A stretch of DNA of 64,000 bases. Source: Dyella silvae (GTDB lineage: Bacteria; Pseudomonadota; Gammaproteobacteria; Xanthomonadales; Rhodanobacteraceae). Under the pieces are notes generated by a model. It saw nothing but the letters and a program-made list of their open reading frames with translations. It was not told where the DNA came from and ran no database searches. The stretch spans positions 33,314 through 97,313 of the forward strand of contig NZ_JAPJBQ010000010.1 in NCBI RefSeq assembly GCF_026421305.1. The letters are read 5' to 3'. The position numbers were made by a program, and so were the translations under genes. Of this stretch, positions 1 through 8,557 are shown in pieces. Numbering within the stretch: position 1 is the stretch's first letter; every line of letters begins with the position of its first letter.

Positions 1-1352
1 TCGGCGATGCCGGCAGCGGCAACCAGCGCAGGCTCGCCATCGGCGGGCGCGGGCTTGGCGCTGCGTTCCAGCAGAAACTTCACCACTGGCCAGTTGGCCG
101 CGCGGCAGGCCACAGCGAGCGGGCCGAGGCCCGCCTTGTTGAGTGCGTTGATGGGGGCGCCTGCGTCCAGCAACATCGCCGCCACCATGGGTTCACCGCT
201 GAGCACCGCGCCATGCAGGGGCGTGTTGCCCTGGCTGTCGGTCGCCAGCGCGTTGGCGCCGTTGGCTAGCAGCGTCATCACCGCTTCGGCGCGGCCATGC
301 CAGCTGTCGCGGGTGGCGGCCAGCAGTGGGGTGAGGCCGCCGCTGGCGCGATTCACATCGGCGCCCTTGGCAATCAGCGCACGCAGCAGGTGCGTATCGG
401 GCAGCAGGGCGGCCAGCATGAGTACGGGACGCTGGTCGCGGTCGCTGGACGGCGGCGCGGTGTTCGGGTCGGCACCAGCCTCCACCAGCGCCAGTGCCCG
501 ATCGATATCGCCATCGCGCGTGGCAGCCAGCAGCGCCTGCGCTTGTTCTGGTGTGCCGGCGGTGCGCTCTTCTTCGCTCAGCTGCGGCGCGGGCTTGGGC
601 ACCACCGGTGCGGATGCGGACTTCTCCACCACACCTGCCGCGGGCTGGCGCAGCGGGCGGCGGCGCTCGCACAGCAGCGCGCGCAGTGTGCGGTTGGCAA
701 TCACCAGGCAGCCCAGCGGCATCAGCACCGCACCGTAGAGCACCAGCGCCGCCGTGCGCAGTTCGGAAGGCAGCACGCCATACAGGCCCGTCAGCGCAAT
801 GGCGACAAAGGCCAACGCCAGCAGCGACACCGCCGCGGGCAGGAAATGCGTAAAGAAGCGTTCTTCGCGCGACAGGTGCCGGCCAAACGCCAGGCTGCGA
901 GCGGTTGCCGTGAATATCCACGAGCCATCGCTCTGCGCCGGATACGCGTCATCCCACACATACACGAGGCCAAAAGCGGGCCAAACGCGCCACAACGCGG
1001 CCAGCGCGATCACCAGCGCACCTGCCAGCATCAGCGCCCCACCAAGCGTCGGGGCCTGGTTGAGCTTGAGCATCGGCCACGCCACCAGCAAAAACACCAG
1101 CACCACGTAGCCGGTAAACATCACCAGATAAGCGGCGCCGCGCCGCAGCACGGTGCGGCCAAACTTCGGTTCCGGATCAAAACCTATCGCGTGGCACACC
1201 GCCGCCATGGTCAGCGCGTTGGCCATCAGCAACGGGATCAATGCAAGCGGGTGCGCACCAAGCAGGGCGATCGCGGTGGCGATCAGTCCGGGCACGAACC
1301 AGGCGAGGGCTTGCAGAAACGGGGGCGGGCGACGCGTTTTTGAATAGGCCAT
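1..1352 (-). CDS. Membrane-anchored ankyrin-repeat protein (C-terminus outside window)
   Basis: The reading frame opens with ATG at 1352 and runs off the left edge without a stop, giving about 450 residues. The first ~210 residues are hydrophobic with several predicted membrane segments. They are followed by a low-complexity linker and then ankyrin-type repeats from about residue 245, including stretches such as ALVEAGADPN, LIAKGADVN, GNTPLHGAVLSGEP and LLDAGAPIN. Ankyrin repeats are protein-binding modules, so this is probably a membrane protein with a soluble interaction domain. Its partner and function cannot be read from the sequence. No operon partner is visible on its upstream side. Confidence 0.75.
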   Translation of the reverse strand, partial: MAYSKTRRPPPFLQALAWFVPGLIATAIALLGAHPLALIPLLMANALTMAAVCHAIGFDPEPKFGRTVLRRGAAYLVMFTGYVVLVFLLVAWPMLKLNQAPTLGGALMLAGALVIALAALWRVWPAFGLVYVWDDAYPAQSDGSWIFTATARSLAFGRHLSREERFFTHFLPAAVSLLALAFVAIALTGLYGVLPSELRTAALVLYGAVLMPLGCLVIANRTLRALLCERRRPLRQPAAGVVEKSASAPVVPKPAPQLSEEERTAGTPEQAQALLAATRDGDIDRALALVEAGADPNTAPPSSDRDQRPVLMLAALLPDTHLLRALIAKGADVNRASGGLTPLLAATRDSWHGRAEAVMTLLANGANALATDSQGNTPLHGAVLSGEPMVAAMLLDAGAPINALNKAGLGPLAVACRAANWPVVKFLLERSAKPAPADGEPALVAAAGIA

Positions 1353-1491
1353 GGGCGCGGAGTATAGGAATCGTGGCGACATCAGACGGTAATCCCGTGT
1401 TAACGGCGATCACATGCCGAGCATTAGGGGGCGCTGATTTCGTTCGTCATCCCCGACTTTGCAGGGAAGACGGCGCTCGTTCAGGCCTTCA

Positions 1492-1788
1492 TCAGTGCTC
1501 GCGGTCCGGACCTTTCGGCGCGCTCTTGTAGTCGGGATGATTGGCCACCGACAGTGTCTCCTGCGGCGGCAACTGCAGATACCAGCCCTTCTCGGTGATG
1601 TGCTTCATCACCTGCTGGGCATCTTCACGGGGCAGCTTGCGTTGCTCGGTCAGCTCCACTTCCAGCACAAAGCGCAGCTCGCCCAGCATCAGGGCCAGCG
1701 ATTCGGGCAGGCAGGTGAAGTCGTCGCGGCGGCCCAGCCACACGTAGGTATCGGACTTGCGCAGGCTGGCATAGACAAAACAGTGCAT
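1492..1788 (-). CDS. YcgL domain-containing protein
   Basis: This is a 98-residue soluble protein beginning MHCFVYASLRKSDTYVWL, the typical N-terminus of the gammaproteobacterial YcgL family (DUF709). The ATG at 1788 is preferred over an upstream in-frame ATG at 1872 because it gives the family's usual length and a GGGGTG-like ribosome site precedes it. The family has no established biochemical role. It stands alone, divergent from the FadL-type porin gene. Confidence 0.8.
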   Translation of the reverse strand: MHCFVYASLRKSDTYVWLGRRDDFTCLPESLALMLGELRFVLEVELTEQRKLPREDAQQVMKHITEKGWYLQLPPQETLSVANHPDYKSAPKGPDREH

Positions 1789-2141
1789 GGCGACACCCCA
1801 TTGGCGTGCATTCGGAGGGTAGGGCGCACAGGCAAGGCGCAGTAAGAACTTGCTCCTTTTCGGTACCGGCATGGGTTCCGCGAACGTCTGGAGCAGGTTC
1901 GTAAGGGTAACAGTTCGCGCCGGCGAAAGACCCTGCTGCGCCGATCTTCGCCTATTCGCTGGCGATCAGCGGGGATCAGCCCCCTTTAACCTTAAAAGAT
2001 TGTTGCAACCGCACTTGCAAGCCCTGCGGCGAATCGGCACAGTGCCGGCCGGGGGTGTCAAACGCACGTATGAAAATTGGGCGGTCGTCAAGCCCCTTGC
2101 TACTACCCAAGCCAGATCAACAAGAAGCAGGAGCATTGCTG
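1789..2141. other. Intergenic region upstream of FadL-type porin
   Basis: A 353-bp gap between divergent genes. It holds two TTGCAA hexamers at 2003-2008 and 2015-2020, six bases apart, which could be an operator. The porin ribosome site AGGAG lies at 2129-2133, eight bases before the chosen ATG at 2142. I see no convincing gene here. Confidence 0.5.
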
Positions 2142-3581
2142 ATGCAGATGTCATTCCGTCCTTTTTCCCGTGCGGGCCGTCCGCTCACGCTTGCTGCGCT
2201 GAGCCTAGCCATCCTGGGTTCGTTTGCCGCGCCGCAGAGCGCGCACGCCAGCGCATTCCAGCTGCATGAAGACAGCGCCGCCGCCATGGGCCGCGCTTAC
2301 GCCGGTTCCACCACTGCGGGCGGCGACGTTTCCGTGGTGGCCAATAACCCGGCCGCCATGTCCGACCTCAAGGGCACCTATTTCCAGGCCGACGTAACGG
2401 CCATCAACTTCGGCACCACCTTCAGCGGCTCGGCTCACGATGCGCTGGGTCGTCCGATCAGCGGCAATGGCGGCGGCGACGCTGGTACCACCATGCCGGT
2501 GCCCGCCCTGTTCTTCGCCACCCAGTTGGGTGACAAGTGGCATGTCGGTGGCTCCTTCACGGTGCCGTTCGGCTTCCAGACCGAATACGACCAGCAGTGG
2601 ATCGGCCGCTACAACGCCATCAAGTCCAAGTTCGAGTCGCTGGACATCACCCTGTCGGCCTCGTACGACGTCACCGACAACTTCGCGCTCGGCGTCAGCG
2701 GTATCGCGCAGAAGACCTCGGCTGAGCTCACCTCGGCCATCAACTACAACGCCGTTGGCCTGGGCCTGGTGAATCAGGCGGTGGCGGCTGGCGCCATCCC
2801 GCCAGCCGCCGGCCAGGCGTTCGCTCAGCAGGTGAACACCGTGGTGCCGCCGGGTTCGGACGGTATTGCCCGCATCAAGGGTGACGACTGGGCCTACGGC
2901 TACCAGGTCGGCATGTTCTGGAAGATCACCCCGCAGGACAAGTTCGCGCTCGCCTACCGCTCCAAGATCTCGCACACCATCACGGGTACGGCCAACTTCA
3001 CCGTGCCGGCCAACGTGCAGGCGCTGCTCGCCAACCCGACCGTGGCTGGCTTGCTCGCCGGTGCTGGCGGCGTGCCGTTCACCCACACCCAGGGTACGGC
3101 GCCGTTCACCACCCCGGCCGTGGCAACCGCCAGCTACTGGCACCAGGAAGAGAAGTTCGGCCTGGGTATGGACGTGGCCTGGACCAAGTGGGATTCGTTC
3201 AAGAACTTGAACGTTTACTACGCCAACCCGGCACAGCCGACCACCACTGAAGTGTTCAACTGGAAGAACAGCTGGTACATCGCCATCGGTGGCGACTACT
3301 ACCTCAACGACAAGGTCACCCTGCGCGGCGGTCTGGCGCTGGATACCACGCCGACCTCCACCGCTACCCGCGACCCGCGCGTGCCGGACGCTACCCGTCA
3401 GCTGGTCAGCTTTGGTGTCGAGTACAAGGCCAGCGAGCACTTCGTGCTCAACGCCTCGTACGCGCACATCTTCGTCAACAGCGCGCGCATCAACAGCACC
3501 AGCTCCACCGGCGACGTGCTGACCGGCAGCTCGGACGACTACGGCAACCTGCTGAGCTTCTCGGCCCAGTACAAGTTCTGA
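2142..3581 (+). CDS. OmpP1/FadL family outer membrane transport protein
   Basis: A 479-residue outer-membrane beta-barrel of the FadL/TodX family, which carries long-chain fatty acids and other hydrophobic compounds across the outer membrane. A signal peptide ends near residue 36 (AHA before SAFQLHEDSA). The mature N-terminus and the conserved NNPAAMSDL stretch are family signatures, and the C-terminus ends in phenylalanine, as expected for barrel insertion. The ATG at 2142 has AGGAG eight bases upstream, and an upstream in-frame ATG at 2055 lacks a signal-peptide context. A strong terminator follows, so it is probably monocistronic. The transported compound is not determined. Confidence 0.9.
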   Translation: MQMSFRPFSRAGRPLTLAALSLAILGSFAAPQSAHASAFQLHEDSAAAMGRAYAGSTTAGGDVSVVANNPAAMSDLKGTYFQADVTAINFGTTFSGSAHDALGRPISGNGGGDAGTTMPVPALFFATQLGDKWHVGGSFTVPFGFQTEYDQQWIGRYNAIKSKFESLDITLSASYDVTDNFALGVSGIAQKTSAELTSAINYNAVGLGLVNQAVAAGAIPPAAGQAFAQQVNTVVPPGSDGIARIKGDDWAYGYQVGMFWKITPQDKFALAYRSKISHTITGTANFTVPANVQALLANPTVAGLLAGAGGVPFTHTQGTAPFTTPAVATASYWHQEEKFGLGMDVAWTKWDSFKNLNVYYANPAQPTTTEVFNWKNSWYIAIGGDYYLNDKVTLRGGLALDTTPTSTATRDPRVPDATRQLVSFGVEYKASEHFVLNASYAHIFVNSARINSTSSTGDVLTGSSDDYGNLLSFSAQYKF

Positions 3582-3610
3582 TCGCGGAACACTGCGGAAC
3601 GAACCGTTTG

Positions 3611-3646
3611 AAAAAAACCTCCCCGCGTGAGCGGGGAGGTTTTTTT
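3611..3646 (+). terminator. Rho-independent terminator of the FadL-type gene
   Basis: An A-run, then a GC-rich stem (CCTCCCCGC / GCGGGGAGG) with a four-base loop, then seven T residues, 30 bp after the stop codon. It would work in either direction. Confidence 0.95.
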
Positions 3647-3700
3647 GTGCGTGATGAATAGTCTGTTCATTGGGGGACTATGAGCGGTGATTGTGCCTCG

Positions 3701-4586
3701 CCGTCATCCCAGCGAAAGCTGGTCATCCAGCGCCTTTGCACTGGTGTGAGGATTGCGCGACCTGGCTCGCCTGCGGCGGGCTTCCGCTGTCCTGCCGGAC
3801 AGCGGGTCACTTCTCTTTGCGTGGCCAAAGAGAAGTAACCAAGAGAAAGGCCACCCCGATGGCGCGCCTTCCGGGCTGATAGCCCGGAAGGTACGCGGGC
3901 GGGTTACGGGGTTTTTCGACAGGACGTCCCTGTCCTGTCGAAAAACTGGCCGGCATCCATGCCGGCCACCCTTCGGGCTATTCCTCCACCCGCCCGCCGC
4001 GCCATAGGGGCCCGGAGGTCAAGAGCGAAAGCCAGAGCCAGAGCCAGAGCGGCGCGCGCCGCGCGCCAGAAGCGGCGTCCGTGGTTTCTCCGTGCTCATG
4101 GTTTCTCTGTAGGAGCGCACTTGTGCGCGATGTCGTTGCCGCTCCGTCGGTTCGTCGTGCACAAGTGCGCTCCTACAGACGAAAACAGCAGACGACTGGT
4201 GATGCGATGTGCCGCGCCAGCGGCACGAGCCTGATGCTCTTGATCTGAGGGGGCCCCTGTGCGGCGGTGAGGGTTGGACGATCAGGCCCGCAGGGGGATC
4301 GGCATGGATGCCGATCCCTTTTCGTCAGGGCAGGAAGCCCTGTCGAAAAGCCCGGCCAACCCTCACGGACTTGCCGGGCTATCAGCCCGGCAAGCGCCAA
4401 GCGGGGTGCTCTTTCTTTTGGTTACTTTTCTTTGAGCAAGCAAAGAAAAGTGACCCGGCGATCGGCAGATCGTCGGAAGCTCGCGGCAGGCGAGCCCGAT
4501 CGCGGTAGCGCTCATAAGAGCGAAAGTCACTGGATGACCAGCCTTCGGCTGTTGTGAAGCGCTTCCCGCCTTCGCGGGGATGACGG
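3701..4586. repeat. Large nested-palindrome repeat, copy A
   Basis: A non-coding ~0.9-kb element present three times in the window (also 27073-28073 and 55417-56337), in the same orientation. It is bounded by GTCATCCC-type palindrome halves. Inside are two diverged inverted arms (about 3766-4012 and 4247-4490), each a series of hairpins: a GGACAGC/GATCG stem, the CTTCTCTTTG/CAAAGAGAAG stem, a CCGGGCT-GAT-AGCCCGG stem, a TCGACAGG stem and a GGCCGGCAT/ATGCCGGCC stem. The centre is variable and here carries an extra GGAGCGCAC palindrome. Open frames inside it follow the repeat and not a protein family, so I annotate no gene. Confidence 0.85.
4106..4179. repeat. GGAGCGCAC-type REP palindrome
   Basis: Inverted arms of about 23 bp (TCTGTAGGAGCGCACTTGTG and its complement) lie inside the variable centre of repeat copy A. 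Relatives occur at 23215-23304 and 44864-44923. Confidence 0.85.
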
Positions 4587-4622
4587 TGAGGCGCGTGGGC
4601 TAAGCAGTGAACTGAGGGTGTC

Positions 4623-6032
4623 TTAGCCCAACCGCATCAACAGCTTCAGCATCTTCCTGAAGCGCTCGCCGTATGGCGGATTGAGCAAGCCCGCGCCGTT
4701 GAAGCGTGATTGACGAAACACCGGCTTCATGTGCGAGAACGCGCGGAAGCCCGCTTCGCCGTGATAGCCGCCCATGCCTGAAGGACCAACGCCGCCGAAG
4801 GGCAGGTCATGCTGGGCAATGTGGTAAAGCGTGTCGTTGATGGTGACGCCGCCCGCATGGGTGCGGGAGAGCACGTGTTCGGTGAGCGCGCGGCTTTCTT
4901 CAAACAGGTACAGCGCGAGCGGTTGCGGACGATTCGCGATATAGCTGATGGCGTCATCCAGCGAGTCGTATGGCAGGACCGGCAACAAAGGTCCGAAGAT
5001 TTCGTCCTGCATCACCGCCATGGTGTCGTTCACGCCAGTCAACATCACCGGTGCAAGCAAGCGTTTGGCGGGCAGATCCTTCGCGTCGCTCAGCGGCTGG
5101 ATGTGTGCGCCCGCAGCAACCGCATCGTCGCGCAGTTTGCTGAGGCGCTCATATTGGCGGTCGGACACGATGGAGGCGTACTGCTGCTGCCCGAGGTTGG
5201 GATACAGCCTTTGCGCCGTCGCCTTGGCCGTATTGATGAAGTCGCTCATGCGCTCGCGCGGCACCAGCACGTAGTCCGGCGCAATACAGGTCTGCCCTGC
5301 GTTGACCAGCTTGCCGAGCATGATGCGTTCCACCGCGTTGCCGAAGCGCGCGCCGGGGCCAATGATGGCGGGCGACTTTCCGCCCAGCTCCAGCGTGACC
5401 GGCGTGAGGTTGGCGGCGGCCGCTCGCATCACGTGGTGGCCGACCGCGGTGGAGCCGGTGAACAGCAGATGGTCGAACGGCAGCGCGGAGAACGCCTGCG
5501 CCACGTCGGCATCGCCGGTGATCACCGCTACTTCGTCGCTGCCGAAGTAACGCGCCACCTGCTCGGCGAACAAGGCCGAGAACCGTGGCGTGTACTCGCT
5601 CATCTTCAGCATCACGCGGTTGCCCGCTGTCAGCGCGTCGATCAACGGACCGACCGACAGGAAGATGGGGTAATTCCACGGCACGATGATGCCCACCACG
5701 CCACGCGGCTGTGGCATGAGCGCGATGCGTGCCGGCAGAAAGACCATGTTGGCCAGACCGCCGCGTGGACGCATCCAGCGGCGGCCGCGCTTCAGCGAGT
5801 GGCGCAGGTTGGACAGGCTGGGGTACAGCTCCAGCAGTTCCGTTTCTTCCACCGGACGGCGGCCGAAGTCCGCGTCGATCGCTTCGGCAAAAGCCCCGCG
5901 CTGCTCGTTGAGCATCTTCTCCAGCGCCCGCAGACGCGTGGCACGGACTTCCCATGACGGCATGGGGTCGCGCGCCTGCGCTTCGCGCAGGCGAAGGAGC
6001 GTGGTGTGCAGCGATGGGCTTGGCTCTTTCAT
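4623..6032 (-). CDS. Coniferyl-aldehyde-type NAD(P)+ aldehyde dehydrogenase
   Basis: A 469-residue cytoplasmic aldehyde dehydrogenase with no signal peptide, which oxidises an aldehyde to the acid with NAD(P)+. Catalytic residues are visible: Glu215 in LELGGKSP and Cys249 in GQTCIAPDYVLVP. The PWNYP cofactor-site motif and FTGSTAVG are also present. Sequence style and length match the coniferyl aldehyde dehydrogenase branch, which also includes enzymes for other aromatic and long-chain aldehydes. The ATG at 6032 lies two bases after the stop of the upstream TonB receptor gene, so the two are almost certainly co-transcribed and translationally linked. The true substrate is unknown. Confidence 0.85.
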   Translation of the reverse strand: MKEPSPSLHTTLLRLREAQARDPMPSWEVRATRLRALEKMLNEQRGAFAEAIDADFGRRPVEETELLELYPSLSNLRHSLKRGRRWMRPRGGLANMVFLPARIALMPQPRGVVGIIVPWNYPIFLSVGPLIDALTAGNRVMLKMSEYTPRFSALFAEQVARYFGSDEVAVITGDADVAQAFSALPFDHLLFTGSTAVGHHVMRAAAANLTPVTLELGGKSPAIIGPGARFGNAVERIMLGKLVNAGQTCIAPDYVLVPRERMSDFINTAKATAQRLYPNLGQQQYASIVSDRQYERLSKLRDDAVAAGAHIQPLSDAKDLPAKRLLAPVMLTGVNDTMAVMQDEIFGPLLPVLPYDSLDDAISYIANRPQPLALYLFEESRALTEHVLSRTHAGGVTINDTLYHIAQHDLPFGGVGPSGMGGYHGEAGFRAFSHMKPVFRQSRFNGAGLLNPPYGERFRKMLKLLMRLG

Positions 6033-6034
6033 GG

Positions 6035-8497
6035 TCAAAACTTCGCGCGTAGTTCGAGGCCCCACATGCGGGGCGGGCTGATGGAGGCGAAGGGCGTGCC
6101 GAACACCGATGCGCTGATGTTGTTTACGCCTGTCACATATCGCTTGTTGAAGACGTTGGTGCCGTACAGTGCCACGCCCCAGCGGTCGCCCGGTGCGTGC
6201 CAGTCCACGCGGGCATCGGTGCGTTGCTGGCTGGTGCCGATCTGGAAGTTCGGGCTGACGTTGCAGGTACCCTGAAACTGGGAATCGGAGTTGCAACGCG
6301 TCTTGCCGCGATAGGCCTGCGCCAGGTCGAATTCCAGGTCGCCGTTGGCCACGTTATGCAGAGTGTAGGCCAGCGACAGGGCGCCGGAGAAGTACGGCGC
6401 GCCGGTGGCCTGGCCGGTGAGATCGGTACCGTCAGGCGCCGTGCCCTTGCGATAGGTGGAATCGATGTACGCGCCCATGAAATTGGTGCGGAAACTTTCG
6501 ATCGGCTGCCACTGCGCTTCCAGTTCCAGGCCCTTGGCTTCCTGATCGCTGCTGTTGACGATGTAGATCGGCACGCCGGAGCCGCTGCTGTTCGGATCGA
6601 GCGCCAGCGACTGTTTATTGTTGTAGCGGTAGTAGTACACCGAGCCGTTGAGCAGCAGGTTTTGATCGGGAAGCAGCGCCTTGATGCCGCCCTCGTAGTT
6701 GGTCACCTTTTCCGGCTGGAAGCGCGAGCCGATCTGCACGCTGTTGTAGCCACCTGCCTTGTAGCCCTTGGTGACGGACACGTAACCCATCACATCCGGC
6801 GTGAACTTGTAGCTGCCGACGACGCGTGGACTCCAGTTGTTCCAGGTGTTGCTGGCATACACGTTCTGGCCGACAGCGTTGGGGAAGATCACGTTGTTGC
6901 CGAAGGCAGCCAGCGCGCCCTGCGCATCCGGCGGCAGTTGCTGGATGACGCCCAGGCCGTTGAGGCCGGCAATGGTGGCGTCGAATGCCGGCGCGCTGCG
7001 CGGCATGTTGTACCAGCTGAAGTCCTTCTGATCGCGCGTATAGCGCAGACCCGTGGTGACGTCGAAGCGGTCGGTGATATGCCAGATCACGTCGCCAAAG
7101 GCGGCATACGATTTGAAGTTGCCGTCGTTGCTGATGGCCTCATGCCACGGATCGCCGAGCAGGCTCACTGGCAGGCCGAACGAGGCCAGCGCATTGCTGA
7201 TATCGGCGAGCGGCGTGCCGACGCCAAGAACGTTTTGCGCCAGCGTGTCGAGGCTGTTGGTGTTGATGTTGGTCTGGCTGGTCTGGCGTGCCTGCTCCTG
7301 GTAGTAGCTGACGCCGGCCACCCAGTCCATCAGGTCGTTGTTGCCCGACAGCTTGAACTCCTGATACCAGCTGTTGTTGTGTTCGATGTTGGCGGTATCG
7401 AGGTAGGTGACAACGTGATTGGTGCCGTCGTAGTCACCCAGGTTGAACGTGTCAAAGCCGCGCCACGCGGTGGTGGATACCAGGCTGCCCCAGGAGAACG
7501 AGTGATCGACTGACAGCGTGACGCCATCAAAACGGCGGGTTTCCTTGGCGCCGATGGCGTCGTTGTAAAGCGGCGCGTGCAGCGGGTTGAGATAGGTGGT
7601 CGGGTCGGGCGGGAAGGGCGCGCGCTGGTTGGTATCGTTGGAAAGCGGAATCAGGCCGATAGCCGGCTCGGGTGGCTGATTGAGTTTCTCGTGATCCCAC
7701 GACAGCAAGACGCGGGTGTTGTCCGTGACATTCCAGCGGAACACGGCGCGCGAGCCCCAGTCGTTGTCTTCGCCGTAGCGTTTTCCAGTGGCGGCGTCCT
7801 TGATCCAGCCGTCGCTCTGGTTGTCGAGCACGCTCAGGCGCAGCGCCATGTCATGGTTGAGCGGAATATTGACCAGCGCGTCAGCGTACTTGCGCCCGTC
7901 GTTGCCGATGCGCACACGGGCGTTGCCTTCGAACTTGTCGGTGGGCTCGTTGGTGACGATGGAGATGGCGCCCGCCGCCGCATTGCGGCCGAACAGCGTG
8001 CCCTGCGGACCCTTCAGCACTTCGATGCGCGCGATGTCGTTGAAAGCCAGCAGCGAGCCACCCGAACGCGCGGCATAAACGCCGTTGACGTACACGCCCA
8101 CCGCCGATTCGGTGCCGATGCCGAAGTTGCTGGTGCTGATGCCGCGCAGCTCGTACGTGGGCTGCGTGGGCTGGCTGGCGTCGATCACCAGGCCCGGCAC
8201 GAAGATATCCATCTTGCTGAGATCCGTGGCCGCCAGCGTGTCGATCTGCTTGGCGGTGACGATCTGCAGCGGAATCGGTACCGACTGCACTTCCTGACTT
8301 CGGCTCTGCGCCGTCACGGTGACGTTACCGAGCAGCTTGGCCTTGTCGGGATTCGCCTGGGTGGCGTCGGCCTTCGAGCCGGTGTCCTGCGGTGCCGGAT
8401 CGGCAGCGGAGGCGATGGCCGGCAGGCCGGCAAGCAGACATACCGTGCTGCCGAGCAGTACGCGGCGCAGGCAGGCGGATAGCGGACGGATCTTCAT
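6035..8497 (-). CDS. TonB-dependent outer membrane receptor
   Basis: An 820-residue TonB-dependent receptor. It has a signal peptide (cleavage near AIASA), a plug domain with VTVTAQSRSQEVQSVPIP and the RIEVLKGPQGTLFGRNAAAGAISIVT signature, then a barrel ending in phenylalanine. It would import a scarce or bulky ligand across the outer membrane using TonB energy. It sits between the diheme cytochrome gene and the aldehyde dehydrogenase gene on the same strand. This suggests that its ligand, or a product of it, is oxidised by the neighbours. No N-terminal signalling domain is present, so it is not of the sigma/anti-sigma transducer type. Confidence 0.9.
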   Translation of the reverse strand: MKIRPLSACLRRVLLGSTVCLLAGLPAIASAADPAPQDTGSKADATQANPDKAKLLGNVTVTAQSRSQEVQSVPIPLQIVTAKQIDTLAATDLSKMDIFVPGLVIDASQPTQPTYELRGISTSNFGIGTESAVGVYVNGVYAARSGGSLLAFNDIARIEVLKGPQGTLFGRNAAAGAISIVTNEPTDKFEGNARVRIGNDGRKYADALVNIPLNHDMALRLSVLDNQSDGWIKDAATGKRYGEDNDWGSRAVFRWNVTDNTRVLLSWDHEKLNQPPEPAIGLIPLSNDTNQRAPFPPDPTTYLNPLHAPLYNDAIGAKETRRFDGVTLSVDHSFSWGSLVSTTAWRGFDTFNLGDYDGTNHVVTYLDTANIEHNNSWYQEFKLSGNNDLMDWVAGVSYYQEQARQTSQTNINTNSLDTLAQNVLGVGTPLADISNALASFGLPVSLLGDPWHEAISNDGNFKSYAAFGDVIWHITDRFDVTTGLRYTRDQKDFSWYNMPRSAPAFDATIAGLNGLGVIQQLPPDAQGALAAFGNNVIFPNAVGQNVYASNTWNNWSPRVVGSYKFTPDVMGYVSVTKGYKAGGYNSVQIGSRFQPEKVTNYEGGIKALLPDQNLLLNGSVYYYRYNNKQSLALDPNSSGSGVPIYIVNSSDQEAKGLELEAQWQPIESFRTNFMGAYIDSTYRKGTAPDGTDLTGQATGAPYFSGALSLAYTLHNVANGDLEFDLAQAYRGKTRCNSDSQFQGTCNVSPNFQIGTSQQRTDARVDWHAPGDRWGVALYGTNVFNKRYVTGVNNISASVFGTPFASISPPRMWGLELRAKF

Positions 8498-8520
8498 GAC
8501 CAGGTTCTCCCCTCAAAATG

Positions 8521-8550
8521 AAAAGGCCGCGATCTTGCGATCGCGGCTTG
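8521..8550 (-). terminator. Hairpin between diheme cytochrome and TonB receptor genes
   Basis: On the minus strand a perfect CCGCGATC / GATCGCGG stem with a four-base loop is followed by CCTTTTC, eight bases after the cytochrome stop. It could partly terminate transcription before the receptor gene. The T run is short. Confidence 0.55.
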
Positions 8551-8557
8551 ATGCTTG

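Noticed and set aside
193..921. Minus-strand 242-residue frame within the ankyrin gene region
   Set aside because: It is in a different frame from the ankyrin-repeat protein that reads from 1352 to the left edge, and its product is Arg/Ala-rich without motifs.
2205..3467. Long minus-strand open frame (420 residues) antisense to the FadL-type porin gene
   Set aside because: It is the high-GC shadow of a real gene; it has no ribosome site and its composition (His/Arg/Gly/Val mix) resembles no protein family.
3753..4007. Possible small proteins in repeat copy A (and equivalents in copies B and C)
   Set aside because: They follow an inverted repeat that is open in several frames on both strands. 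They lack consistent ribosome sites and show structure-type and not codon-type conservation.
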